Shown here piece by piece: positions 27,345 through 36,383 of a stretch of 64,000 nt of DNA (positions within the stretch are counted from its first letter, which is position 1; the number at the start of each line of letters is the position of its first letter). The stretch spans positions 1 to 64,000 of the forward strand of contig NZ_JAEMGS010000013.1 in NCBI RefSeq assembly GCF_017309075.1, read 5' to 3'. Made by a program: the position numbers and the translations under genes. The stretch is from Motiliproteus sp. SC1-56 (lineage in GTDB: Bacteria; Pseudomonadota; Gammaproteobacteria; Pseudomonadales; Balneatricaceae). The notes under the pieces were generated by a model, which saw only the letters and a program-made list of their open reading frames with translations, made no database searches and was not told the origin of the DNA.

Positions 27345-27492
27345 AAGCGGTTTGTCCTTCTCCAGTAATGAATGACCGGATGCGAACTATAGAGATTGTG
27401 GCGGCTTACGGCCAGGGGGCGGTGCTGAAACCGTGGCGGGTTAACTGGAACCGGGGTGTAGCTGGATCAAAGGGGGATCTTGGAAAAAGGGC

Positions 27493-27568
27493 TGGCTCCC
27501 CGAGCTGGACTCGAACCAGCGACCAATAGATTAACAGTCTACTGCTCTACCAACTGAGCTATCGGGGA
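27493..27568 (-). tRNA. tRNA-Asn (GTT)
   Basis: A 76-nt cloverleaf read on the minus strand: acceptor TCCCCGA pairs with TCGGGGA, D-arm AGCTCAGTTGGTAGAGC, anticodon loop with GTT (CTGTTAATC), T-arm GGTTCGAGTCC, discriminator G and an encoded CCA (27493-27495). Confidence 0.96.
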
Positions 27569-27598
27569 TCGGCCGAAATGATACGGTTGAAGGAGCGG

Positions 27599-27674
27599 TG
27601 GCTCCTCGAGCTGGACTCGAACCAGCGACCAATAGATTAACAGTCTACTGCTCTACCAACTGAGCTATCGAGGA
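27599..27674 (-). tRNA. tRNA-Asn (GTT), second copy
   Basis: Nearly identical to the tRNA 30 bp downstream, with the same GTT anticodon and encoded CCA. The acceptor stem is TCCTCGA/TCGAGGA, so the fourth pair is U-A where the other copy has C-G, a compensated change that preserves pairing. Confidence 0.96.
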
Positions 27675-27884
27675 ATCGCTCAACCGTGGGCGCGAATAGT
27701 AAAGGGGTTTTCCAGGGCGGTCAAGGCCGTATAAGGAGGAAAAGCAATTCCCGGCGTAGCCGGTATAATGGCCCCTTTTCACCGCCGGATTCACTGCCTT
27801 GATGATGCGCCTGTTTCCACTCCTCGTTGTCTGCAACTCCCCCCGCAACCTCGCGTGCTCTTTCACCGAGGGGGAGGCGGCGCT

Positions 27885-28706
27885 GTGAGCGGCGAACAGC
27901 CGCACCTGCTGCTGGTCGATGCGCTGAACCTGATTCGGCGTATTCATGCGGCGGTTCCGGGTGACGGTGAGGCGGCGATGGAGGGGGCGCTCACCTCGGC
28001 AGGGCAGGCGGTGGGGCGTCTGTTGAGCCGTTTTCAGCCCAGCCACGGCGTCTGCGCGTTCGACGGCTGGGAGAAGAGCTGGCGTCACCAGGCCTATCCG
28101 GAGTACAAGGCCGGCCGCAAGCCCATGCCGGATGATCTTAAGCAGGGTATGGAGCGCTTTCACGCCCTGTTCCGCTACAAGGGGCTCACCAGCCTGACCT
28201 ACGTTGATCTTGAGGCCGACGACATTCTCGCCACCCTGGCGATGAAAACCCTGTCCCGTGGGGGGCGGGTGACCCTGGTCTCCACCGACAAGGGCTTCGC
28301 CCAGCTGTTGGGAGGGGATTACCCGGACCTGTTGATCTGGGATCACTTCGCCCGCCAGGCCGTGGACCGGGACTTCGTGGTGCGCCGCTTCGGGGTCGAG
28401 CCGGGTCAGCTCGCGGATTACCTGGCGCTGTGCGGCGACACCACCAACCACATTCGCGGCGTCGACGGCATCGGCGCCAAGACCGCGGCCAAGTTGCTGG
28501 CCGAGTACGGGAACCTTGAGACGCTCTACGCTCATCTCGAGGAGCTGCCCAAGGGACAGGCGGCGAAACTGCAGGGCACCCGCAACTGGGCGTTGCAGGC
28601 GCGCCACCTGGTGCGCCTGCGCACCGATCTGGAACTGGACTGCCGGCTGAAGGCGTTCCGCCTCGGCGCGGCCATGAGCCTGCCGCAGGTAAAGGAGAAG
28701 GGGTAG
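27885..28706 (+). CDS. xni: 5'-3' exonuclease/flap endonuclease Xni (ExoIX)
   Basis: A 273-residue protein if the GTG at 27885 is the start, which has GGGGAGG about 7 nt upstream; the 39 codons before it look non-coding. It matches the short Xni form of the PolA 5'-nuclease domain: LLLVDALNLIRR, CAFDGWEKSWRHQAYPEYKAGRK, LEADDILATLA, VSTDKGFAQLL and the helix-hairpin-helix DTTNHIRGVDGIGAKTAAKLLAEYG. The acidic metal-binding set appears complete enough for flap cleavage, though ExoIX proteins bind fewer metal ions than PolA. It lies just after the tRNA-Asn pair on the opposite strand. Confidence 0.9.
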   Translation: MSGEQPHLLLVDALNLIRRIHAAVPGDGEAAMEGALTSAGQAVGRLLSRFQPSHGVCAFDGWEKSWRHQAYPEYKAGRKPMPDDLKQGMERFHALFRYKGLTSLTYVDLEADDILATLAMKTLSRGGRVTLVSTDKGFAQLLGGDYPDLLIWDHFARQAVDRDFVVRRFGVEPGQLADYLALCGDTTNHIRGVDGIGAKTAAKLLAEYGNLETLYAHLEELPKGQAAKLQGTRNWALQARHLVRLRTDLELDCRLKAFRLGAAMSLPQVKEKG

Positions 28707-28870
28707 CGAAGCGCTCTTGCGGGTAGGGTCGCAGGCCCTTTGCCGGAGGCCTGTCAGGCGTCACCGGCTCGCCCGGGATACTCACCGCCCGCTTCCGAAA
28801 TTGACCGCTTCCCTCTTGGCTATACTGCCGCTGCAACGGCTGGCGCTGCAACGGAAGGGAGGGGAGTGAC

Positions 28871-29539
28871 ATGGCTGACCGACCGAGCGCAGTATTCTTC
28901 GATGTTCTCGAGACCTTGATTGACCTTGCTCCGCTGGGGGACCGCCTGGAAGAGGTGGGCCAACCGGCGTCTTTACTCGGCCCCTGGTTCATGCGCTTTC
29001 AACGCGATGCCATGGCCATGACCCTGGCCGGTGATGCCGCGCCCTTTGAGCCTTTTGCCCGCCAGGCGCTGCGGACGGAAACCCGGCACCGGCTCAGCGA
29101 ACCTGAGATCGAACACGTGGTGGCAGGGTTCGCCACGCTGCCCGCCTTCGACGATGCCGCGCCAGCCCTGGAGCAGCTCGCCCGGGCCGGGGTGGACGTT
29201 GGTTGTCTGACCGTCAACAGTCCGGACAACACCCGCCGCTTTCTGGAGGGCGCGGGGCTTGCCCGGTTCGTCGCGCACGTGGTCACCTCCCGGGACGCCG
29301 GCGTCTGGAAACCCCACCCAGAGATCTACCGTTTCGCTGCAAAGCAGATCCGTACTCCCATCGAGCGCATGGCGCTGGTGGCCGTGCACGCCTGGGACTG
29401 TCATGGCGCCAAGCGGGCCGGGGCCCTCGCGGGCTGGTGTGCGCGCCTTGAATACGCGCCCGGCGACGTTTTTCTGCCCGCCGATGTGATCGGCGACAAC
29501 CTCGTCGAGGTGGCCGAGAAACTCATCGCGCTGCATTAG
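28871..29539 (+). CDS. HAD-superfamily hydrolase, haloacid dehalogenase-like
   Basis: A 222-residue protein close to type II haloacid dehalogenases. Motif I is FFDVLETLID (nucleophile Asp11; the usual second acidic or Tyr position is Leu), motif II is CLTVNSPDN, motif III Lys is in VWKPHPEIYRF and motif IV is VAVHAWDCHGAKRAG. The helical cap is at about 18-100. AGGGGAG precedes the ATG. The substrate is unknown; many relatives act on 2-haloacids or sugar phosphates. Confidence 0.85.
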   Translation: MADRPSAVFFDVLETLIDLAPLGDRLEEVGQPASLLGPWFMRFQRDAMAMTLAGDAAPFEPFARQALRTETRHRLSEPEIEHVVAGFATLPAFDDAAPALEQLARAGVDVGCLTVNSPDNTRRFLEGAGLARFVAHVVTSRDAGVWKPHPEIYRFAAKQIRTPIERMALVAVHAWDCHGAKRAGALAGWCARLEYAPGDVFLPADVIGDNLVEVAEKLIALH

Positions 29540-29578
29540 GCCGGGGGCGGGTTTGCGCTTCAGGCGCCGGATCCGCGT

Positions 29579-30352
29579 CTAGAAAAGGGCGGCGGGGGGC
29601 GGCAGCGGCTGCGGCTGCTTGGGCTGCCCATCCACCCAGATTTGGTAACGGTAGTTGGCCCGCCGGTTGACCGCGGCGCCGGCGTCGTCGGTGAAGTTCC
29701 AGTAAAACCGGTATTGCCCGGCGGGCTGCACCCCGTTGACCAGCTCCCGGATCGGCTGGTCTTCGGCGTTGTAGATCACCAGCCGCACGGGGGCGGGCGC
29801 GGGCAGGTGCAGCCAGATACGGGTAAAGGGCGGTCGCTGTTGCAGCACCTCGGCCAGACTGAGCCTGACCAGGCGCCGAGCGATCTCGGCGTCGCTCAGC
29901 CCCGCGAAGCGTTGCTGCAGAAAGCGGCGCAGCTGCCGTCGCTCGGCCGCCCGGCGTCCGGGCAGGGTCTCCAGCCGCTGCTGCAATATCGATGCGGAGG
30001 CGGTGGCGTTGCTGACGCCGCGCAGTCCGTCCTGCAGGCGTTTGATGTCGCGGCGGGTGCGTTCAAGCCAGATCACCTCCTCGGTGATAAAACCGCCGAG
30101 TCGGCTGTCCAGCTCCAGGTACCGGTCGGGGTTGCGAAAGTCCAGGGCCAGCTCGCGCTGCAGCTCGGCGAGGTTGTTGCGATCCACCGCCAGCGAGGCG
30201 AGTGCGTCCACGGTTTTGCCCTGAACCGCCGCCGTCGGCTGCAGGAAGGCGGGAAGGGTGTAGCCGAACTTGATGTAAGCCACGGTCAGCGCCAGGCCGG
30301 TGACGAGGCCGGCCAGCCAGCTTCCGGCGTTGAAGGTCTTATCTTGGGACAC
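29579..30352 (-). CDS. Membrane-anchored protein with C-terminal FlgD-like Ig domain
   Basis: A 257-residue protein read from a GTG at 30352 (GGGAG 7 nt upstream). A transmembrane helix spans about 10-30. A helical, Arg-rich central part (about 60-170) follows. The last ~80 residues (VRLVIYNAEDQPIRELVNG, GQYRFYWNFTDDAGAAV, YRYQIWVDG) look like the FlgD/FN3-like beta-sandwich. No catalytic motif is visible. It is 54 bp downstream of the kinase-RNase Z fusion gene and could be in its operon. Confidence 0.68.
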   Translation of the reverse strand: MSQDKTFNAGSWLAGLVTGLALTVAYIKFGYTLPAFLQPTAAVQGKTVDALASLAVDRNNLAELQRELALDFRNPDRYLELDSRLGGFITEEVIWLERTRRDIKRLQDGLRGVSNATASASILQQRLETLPGRRAAERRQLRRFLQQRFAGLSDAEIARRLVRLSLAEVLQQRPPFTRIWLHLPAPAPVRLVIYNAEDQPIRELVNGVQPAGQYRFYWNFTDDAGAAVNRRANYRYQIWVDGQPKQPQPLPPPAALF

Positions 30353-30406
30353 GCAGCGGCTCCCGGGACAGGAGAGATGGCTGGAGTATAACGCTCACCC
30401 GGCACC

Positions 30407-32314
30407 TCAGCCGGGCTCGACCAGCGGGGTGAACGCGGCGGCGATCTCCAAAAAATGGGCCGCGGGATCGGTGCTGTAGCGGCGCGAGAAGTGGAAGGGA
30501 ACCAGCTGTTTCACCCCGGCGGCGGCGGCTATTTCACCGCAGGCGCGGGTGGTGAGGTGGCCGTGCTGTGCGGCCCGGGGCTGGTCCTGCTCGGAAAAAC
30601 AGGCCTCCAGGAACAGGGTGTGAGCGCCCCGGGCGAAGCCGCTCAGGCGTTGGCGATTGGCCGGGCTGTCCGCCAGGTCCGTGGCGTAGACCAGCGTATC
30701 TACCGCCTCTTCGCGCAACAGCCGTTGACTCAGCGCCCCGGCGCTTAAGTGCTGGCCGTCGGGAAGGGCGATGGGGCGCGTCATGTCGCCGGCCTGCTGT
30801 GCCTGCTTGAGCGCCCCTAGCCAGGGGCCGGGAGGCCAGCCCTGGGCCGCCAGCCGGTCCCTGTCCACGTGCAGCCGGGGAGTGGGGCTCAGGGCGTAGG
30901 CCAGCACCGGCGTGCGGTGGTCCAGTTCCACGCAACGCACCTTCAGCTCAGCTGCTTCCAACAGAACGCCGTCGTTGCAGGGCGTCGTGCCCAGAGGCCG
31001 GGGCGTGGGGGTGCCTGCTCGCAGTAAAAAGCGGTGCAGCCGGTCGCCGTGGCGCTCGGTGACCTCGAAGGCGGGGCCCTGGTCGCCGATGCGGTCCCAG
31101 AGGATGCCATTCAGGTAACCCTGAACCTGCCCCGCCAGTCCCGCCGGTCCCCAGAGACGGCAAGTGCCCGGCGCCCCCAGGCGGGCCCGCAGCAGGCCCA
31201 TAAAACCGCCGATGTGGTCGATATGGGCGTGGCTGATAAAGACATCGCTGGCCCGGTGCAGCAGCCGCAGGGGCACGCGGCTGCTGTCGCCCAGGTCAAA
31301 CAACAGGCAGCGCCCGCCCCGCTTGAGCTGCACCACCAGGAGCGGGTCGGCGAAGATGCCGTTGGCGAGCTCGGCGACCGCGTCCCGGGTGACGACCCGC
31401 GGCCCCTGGGTCAGTTCCTGTCCCGCCGGCGGGTGGACCAGGGAGGGCGTGCTTTTCGGCTCGGGTCGTGGCGGGCGGGTGGTCAGCCCCCGTTTGGCGT
31501 CGACCCGGGCGTCGCGTACCAGCAGGGTCTTGGGCTCGGGGCCCAGGGGAGGGGCGCGAAAGCGCAGGGTATCGCCCTCTAAAGCGAGTGCTTCGCCCAT
31601 CACGCAGTCGCCACCCGGTGAGCCGAGGGCGATCACCGCGCCGGGCCAGAACGCGCAGGTGCCGCCCGGCGGGGGCGTTCCCAGCAGGTCGAGGGTGGAG
31701 AGCGGCAGCGTTTGCTCGACGGCGGAACTCATGTAATCCCGCCACCGGCGGCTGCGTCGATGCCGGTTCTGGTGCCGCGGGGGTGGCCGTGCCGCGGCAG
31801 CGGCCTGCACCGGCTGGATGTTGAGCGCCCGGCACTCGTGGCGCAGCGGCACGCTGTCGGTGCTCAGTAGCCACGAGTGGGAAGGGTGGAGCGCGGTGAC
31901 CAGGGCCTGCAGAAGCTCCGCCGCCGCCACCCCGCGAATCAGTCCCGGGGTATCGATGATCAGGGGCAACTGCGCCTGTGCGACCAGTCGCTGGGCGGCG
32001 CTGACCAAAGGAAGGCGAAAGCGGGCGGCATCCAGGCTGCAGAGCGGCTCCCGGGCGATCGGCCGCCAGCCATCGCCCTGCCACCGCCCCAGGTTGGCCG
32101 CCGCGGGAAGTCCGAACGCCGGGTTGCCCGGGTCGAGGCTCAGACACTGGCTTTGAACCCCGCGCGCGGCCAGGGCGGCGCCCAGTCGCCGGGCCAGGGC
32201 GCTTTTGCCGCTGCCGGTGGCGCCAAGCAGCAGCACCCTGGCCGGGGTTTTCGCCAGGCTGTCGGCCAGTGGCGGCAGCAGGCTTTCGAGGTTGGGAAGC
32301 GGGGTGGCGGGCAT
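30407..32314 (-). CDS. Fused Clp1/Grc3-type polynucleotide kinase and RNase Z
   Basis: A 635-residue protein from the ATG at 32314 (GGGAG upstream; a longer frame adds 26 unlikely residues). Residues ~20-270 look like the Clp1/Grc3 RNA 5'-hydroxyl kinase family: P-loop GATGSGKSALARRL at 31-44, acidic strand with LPLIIDTPGLIRG (Asp121), then an Arg-rich stretch and a small beta domain. Residues ~295-635 are a metallo-beta-lactamase domain with the full RNase Z ligand set: H362, H364, D366, H367 (SHAHIDHIGG), H466 (LDHRTPVLAYAL), D546 (ATDLADS) and H608 in the RNase Z ending PFHFSRRY. RNase Z cuts the 3' trailer of pre-tRNA; Clp1/Grc3 phosphorylates 5'-OH RNA ends. The combination suggests RNA processing or repair. 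Both halves look intact; the joint function is inference. Confidence 0.8.
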   Translation of the reverse strand: MPATPLPNLESLLPPLADSLAKTPARVLLLGATGSGKSALARRLGAALAARGVQSQCLSLDPGNPAFGLPAAANLGRWQGDGWRPIAREPLCSLDAARFRLPLVSAAQRLVAQAQLPLIIDTPGLIRGVAAAELLQALVTALHPSHSWLLSTDSVPLRHECRALNIQPVQAAAAARPPPRHQNRHRRSRRWRDYMSSAVEQTLPLSTLDLLGTPPPGGTCAFWPGAVIALGSPGGDCVMGEALALEGDTLRFRAPPLGPEPKTLLVRDARVDAKRGLTTRPPRPEPKSTPSLVHPPAGQELTQGPRVVTRDAVAELANGIFADPLLVVQLKRGGRCLLFDLGDSSRVPLRLLHRASDVFISHAHIDHIGGFMGLLRARLGAPGTCRLWGPAGLAGQVQGYLNGILWDRIGDQGPAFEVTERHGDRLHRFLLRAGTPTPRPLGTTPCNDGVLLEAAELKVRCVELDHRTPVLAYALSPTPRLHVDRDRLAAQGWPPGPWLGALKQAQQAGDMTRPIALPDGQHLSAGALSQRLLREEAVDTLVYATDLADSPANRQRLSGFARGAHTLFLEACFSEQDQPRAAQHGHLTTRACGEIAAAAGVKQLVPFHFSRRYSTDPAAHFLEIAAAFTPLVEPG

Positions 32315-32493
32315 CTCGGGGCTCCCGGCGCGCGGTCGCTGTTCGGCTTCAGTATATGCGCCCAGGCGACAACAAGGCGGTCGCGGGTCCATGGGCAGGC
32401 AGCCCGATTGCGCCCCGGCTATGCTTCAGGTCGCTGTCGGCAAGCCATCGCCGTGCAACCAAGCAGAACGCCGTGCAACCCAGGAGACCGCCC

Positions 32494-32979
32494 ATGGAAG
32501 ATGCCCCTATTCAAACGGACCCCCGACGGGACGATCCCGACCAGCCCGAGCGCCTCCCTGGCAAGCGAGTGTCATCGTTTCTGCAAGCGGGCGACGCCCA
32601 TCCGCTGCTGCCCTGGCTGCCACTCCCCCTGCGCGGCTTGCAGCTGGAGTACCAGGTTACGGAAATTCGGCTGACGGGAAGCGGCGCCCGGCTCCGCAGC
32701 CTGCGCCGGACGCTCCGCGACGGGGAGATCCGCGAGGAACGGCTGCAGGCGAGTCTGGGGCCCGAGGCGTTCGCCGAGGCCGCCGAGCAGATGCAGCGCC
32801 AGAGCCTCGCATTGATGGAGGGGATGATGACGGGGCTGATGGCCCCCTGGCTGGCCCCGTTCAGCCTGTTCGGGGGCGCGCCGGGGCGGGCGGTTGACGA
32901 GGCGGCACAGGCCGCAAAGGGCAGCAGCGAAGGAGAAGACAGTAAGGGCAGTAAGGACAGTGAGGGTAGAGAGGGCTGA
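32494..32979 (+). CDS. Small unknown protein with low-complexity tail
   Basis: A 161-residue soluble protein starting MEDAPIQTDPRRDDPDQPER, with AGGAG 7 nt before the ATG. The middle (about 30-110) contains PWLPLPLRGLQLEYQVTEIR and Arg-rich helices, then a Met-rich amphipathic stretch (SLALMEGMMTGLMAPWLAPF). The last ~20 residues are a Ser/Lys/Gly/Glu run (GEDSKGSKDSEGREG). It diverges from the kinase-RNase Z gene. No family recognised. Confidence 0.62.
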   Translation: MEDAPIQTDPRRDDPDQPERLPGKRVSSFLQAGDAHPLLPWLPLPLRGLQLEYQVTEIRLTGSGARLRSLRRTLRDGEIREERLQASLGPEAFAEAAEQMQRQSLALMEGMMTGLMAPWLAPFSLFGGAPGRAVDEAAQAAKGSSEGEDSKGSKDSEGREG

Positions 32980-32983
32980 CGCC

Positions 32984-33922
<939 letters not shown>

Positions 33923-34067
33923 GGGGGCCCTCCTTGGGTGGCTGAGGAAACGGGGGTTGATGCACTATGGCCCGCCGCCCGGGGTGGGTCAAGGCAGGGA
34001 GAGGCCCGTCTCATTGGCTGCTTTGCCGGTGTTTTGGCCCTGAAAATTAGGGTAGAATCGGCCCCTT

Positions 34068-34073
34068 TATAAT
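34068..34073 (+). promoter_or_regulatory. -10 element upstream of mksF
   Basis: A consensus TATAAT lies 68 bp before the mksF ATG. A second possible -10 (TAGAAT, about 34053-34058) is just upstream. No -35 at optimal spacing is obvious for either. Confidence 0.45.
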
Positions 34074-34140
34074 AGCCTTCGGTGCCCGCCTCCGGGCCCC
34101 CGAGACCGCCCTTCCGGGCGCAGATATTCCGGGATATTCG

Positions 34141-35583
34141 ATGCTTTTCAATAAGCTGCCAGACGACCTCTTTACTCCGCTGTCGGGCCAGAATCGCCAG
34201 ATCTACCAGGTGGTGCTGATCGAGCTGGCGGACCTCTTTTTCGACGAGGATCTGATCGATCCCTTTATTCCCAAGGACTTGGTGCGCTCCACTATCGAGG
34301 AGGCCGTGATCAAGCACGGTATCCGCAGCTGGAGCCCCGAGTCCGACGACGAGGGCGAAGGGGGCGAAACCCCGGTGCCCAGGTCCTCGGCGGAGTACAC
34401 CAACCGCATCTACCGGCGCCTGGTCAAGACCGGCTGGCTGGACGAGGAGCAGCAGATCTATCGCACTTACGTGCTGATGGCGCCCTCGGTGAGCTACGTG
34501 CTGCGCACCCTGATCGACGTCGCCACCTTCCAGAAGAAGAGCTACGGCGGCGCCGTGCTGAACGTGCTCAGCTCCGTGGAGGCGGCGATCAAGGACCCGG
34601 CCGGGCGCGGCCTGACCCTGCAGGAGGCGGCCCGCACCGCCGCCGACTTCAGCGCCCACCTCACTGACATGCTGCTGGGGCTGCGCGAACTCAAGCAGGG
34701 GTTTGCCGCCACCAGCAACGCCCAGGACATCGTCCGGGGCTTCTTTGACCATTTCGTCGAGGCGATCCTGGTCTCGGACTACAAGACCCTCAAGACCCAC
34801 AACAACCCCTTCCGTTTCCGGCGCCAGCTACTGGGGCTGCTCAAGGAGCTGCAGTTCGATCCGGTGCGCCTGGGCCAGCTGATCGACCACTACCAGGAGG
34901 TGCTGGAGCTGGGTAACGCCGAGGCGGAGGTGCTGGTCAACAAGCACATCACCCGCATCATCCGCATCTTCGAGTCCGTGGACGAGCGCCTGCAGGCCAT
35001 CGACGACTTCCGCTTCCGGCTGGAAAAGCGGGTGGCCGACACCGTGCGCTACATGGACAAGACCACCCCGGGAATGAGCGCCCGCCTCTCGCGGCTGATC
35101 ACCCAGCTGGCGAAAAAGGACGACGCCGAGATGCCGCTGCCCGACACCCTGGAGGAGTACGGCTTCCTGTCGCCGCGCAGCGTTCGCAGCGCCCCGCGCC
35201 GGCGCACCCCGCCCAGCCTCAAGATCATTCAGCAGCGCATCATCGACCCCGAGGTGCTGCTGCTGCGCCAGCGCTTCAAGGAGTACAAGGAGCGGCGCCA
35301 GATCACCGGGGCCAAGCTGGAGGCCTTTATCGAGCGCCAGCTGGACGGGCAGGACGCCCTCCACGCCCAGCAGTTCTCGATCAACACCATCGAGGACTAC
35401 ATCGCCTTCAGCTACCTGCGCCACATGCCGAGCCTGGGGAAAAAGGCCAAGGCGGTGGCGGCCAAGTACGAGCTGCGCTTTGAAGACCGTTACGTCAACG
35501 TTGCCGACATGGTGAAGTGCCGCGCCTTCACCCTGGAGCGCAAGAAGGGGCAGGCCAACGCCCCCAGCCCAACTGAACATTAA
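34141..35583 (+). CDS. mksF: Condensin-like kleisin subunit MksF (JetA-like)
   Basis: A 480-residue protein. The N-terminus [20 protein letters not shown] begins a winged-helix-like region ([31 protein letters not shown]). A long helical middle and a C-terminal winged-helix-like part (about 390-460) follow, as in kleisins of MksBEF/Wadjet complexes. It is the first gene of mksF-mksE-mksB, with 12 bp to mksE. The complex loads on DNA with the SMC ATPase; related complexes act in chromosome organisation or, with a nuclease partner, in plasmid defence. Identification rests on gene order, sizes and the strongly matching SMC partner. Confidence 0.83.
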   Translation: MLFNKLPDDLFTPLSGQNRQIYQVVLIELADLFFDEDLIDPFIPKDLVRSTIEEAVIKHGIRSWSPESDDEGEGGETPVPRSSAEYTNRIYRRLVKTGWLDEEQQIYRTYVLMAPSVSYVLRTLIDVATFQKKSYGGAVLNVLSSVEAAIKDPAGRGLTLQEAARTAADFSAHLTDMLLGLRELKQGFAATSNAQDIVRGFFDHFVEAILVSDYKTLKTHNNPFRFRRQLLGLLKELQFDPVRLGQLIDHYQEVLELGNAEAEVLVNKHITRIIRIFESVDERLQAIDDFRFRLEKRVADTVRYMDKTTPGMSARLSRLITQLAKKDDAEMPLPDTLEEYGFLSPRSVRSAPRRRTPPSLKIIQQRIIDPEVLLLRQRFKEYKERRQITGAKLEAFIERQLDGQDALHAQQFSINTIEDYIAFSYLRHMPSLGKKAKAVAAKYELRFEDRYVNVADMVKCRAFTLERKKGQANAPSPTEH

Positions 35584-35594
35584 AGGAAACCCGC

Positions 35595-36383
35595 ATGCTA
35601 GGTGATCTCAAGAAAATTCTCAGCCGCTTCGAGCAGGTGGACGAGGAGGCCATGGTGGCGGCGGCCAACAAGCTGCTGGTCAACCAGTTTCTCTACGCCG
35701 ACAAGCCCTCGCACCGGCCCCACTACTTTTTGATCTCCACCCACGTGGACTACTTCACCGACCTCTTTGCCGCCATCGGCTGGTCGCTGACCCACCAGCC
35801 CGACGAATCCTTTATCGGCCTGATCCCCAAGGGCGAGGAGCGCTACCTGCGGCTGCGCCTGGACGAGTCCCTGTTCCTGCTCTGTCTGCGCCAGCAGTAC
35901 GAGGAGCGGCTGGAGAACTTCGACGTGGAGGGGGGCAAGGCCTTTCTCAGTTCCGAGGAGCTGCTGCGCCTCTACGAGAACCTCACCTCCAAGGAGATTC
36001 CCAACGAGACCCGGTTCAAGGAGATCCTCAGCCTGTTCAACCGCCACGGCATCATCGAGCGGGGCAAGGCCCCGGAGACCGACCCCAAGAACATTCCGCT
36101 GATGATCAACCCCAGCATTCGCCAGGTGGTGGTGGAGGACTGGGTGCGCCAGCTTGAGGAGCTGGCCGAAGACGGCGCCGGCGGCGAACAGCGAGCCCTG
36201 GAGGAAGAGGAGCTGGCCGCCCAGGATGCCGAGGACGCGGCCGCCGCCGAAGACGCACAGCCAGCCAGCTCAGAGCAACCGGCGGCAACCCCCGAACCCA
36301 AAGCGGCGGGCGACAGCGCCTCGCCCGAGAGTACTAGCGAAAACGCGGACACCGAGAAGACCGCCGAGGAGATCGCGCAATGA
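35595..36383 (+). CDS. mksE: Condensin-like accessory subunit MksE (JetB-like, DUF4194)
   Basis: A 262-residue protein. The first ~190 residues are the winged-helix MksE/JetB-type domain ([54 protein letters not shown]). The last ~70 are an acidic Ala/Glu/Pro-rich tail ([20 protein letters not shown] and beyond), longer than usual and probably disordered. AAGGAAA precedes the ATG. It overlaps mksB by 4 bp (ATGA at 36380-36383), so the SMC subunit is translationally coupled. Confidence 0.83.
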   Translation: MLGDLKKILSRFEQVDEEAMVAAANKLLVNQFLYADKPSHRPHYFLISTHVDYFTDLFAAIGWSLTHQPDESFIGLIPKGEERYLRLRLDESLFLLCLRQQYEERLENFDVEGGKAFLSSEELLRLYENLTSKEIPNETRFKEILSLFNRHGIIERGKAPETDPKNIPLMINPSIRQVVVEDWVRQLEELAEDGAGGEQRALEEEELAAQDAEDAAAAEDAQPASSEQPAATPEPKAAGDSASPESTSENADTEKTAEEIAQ

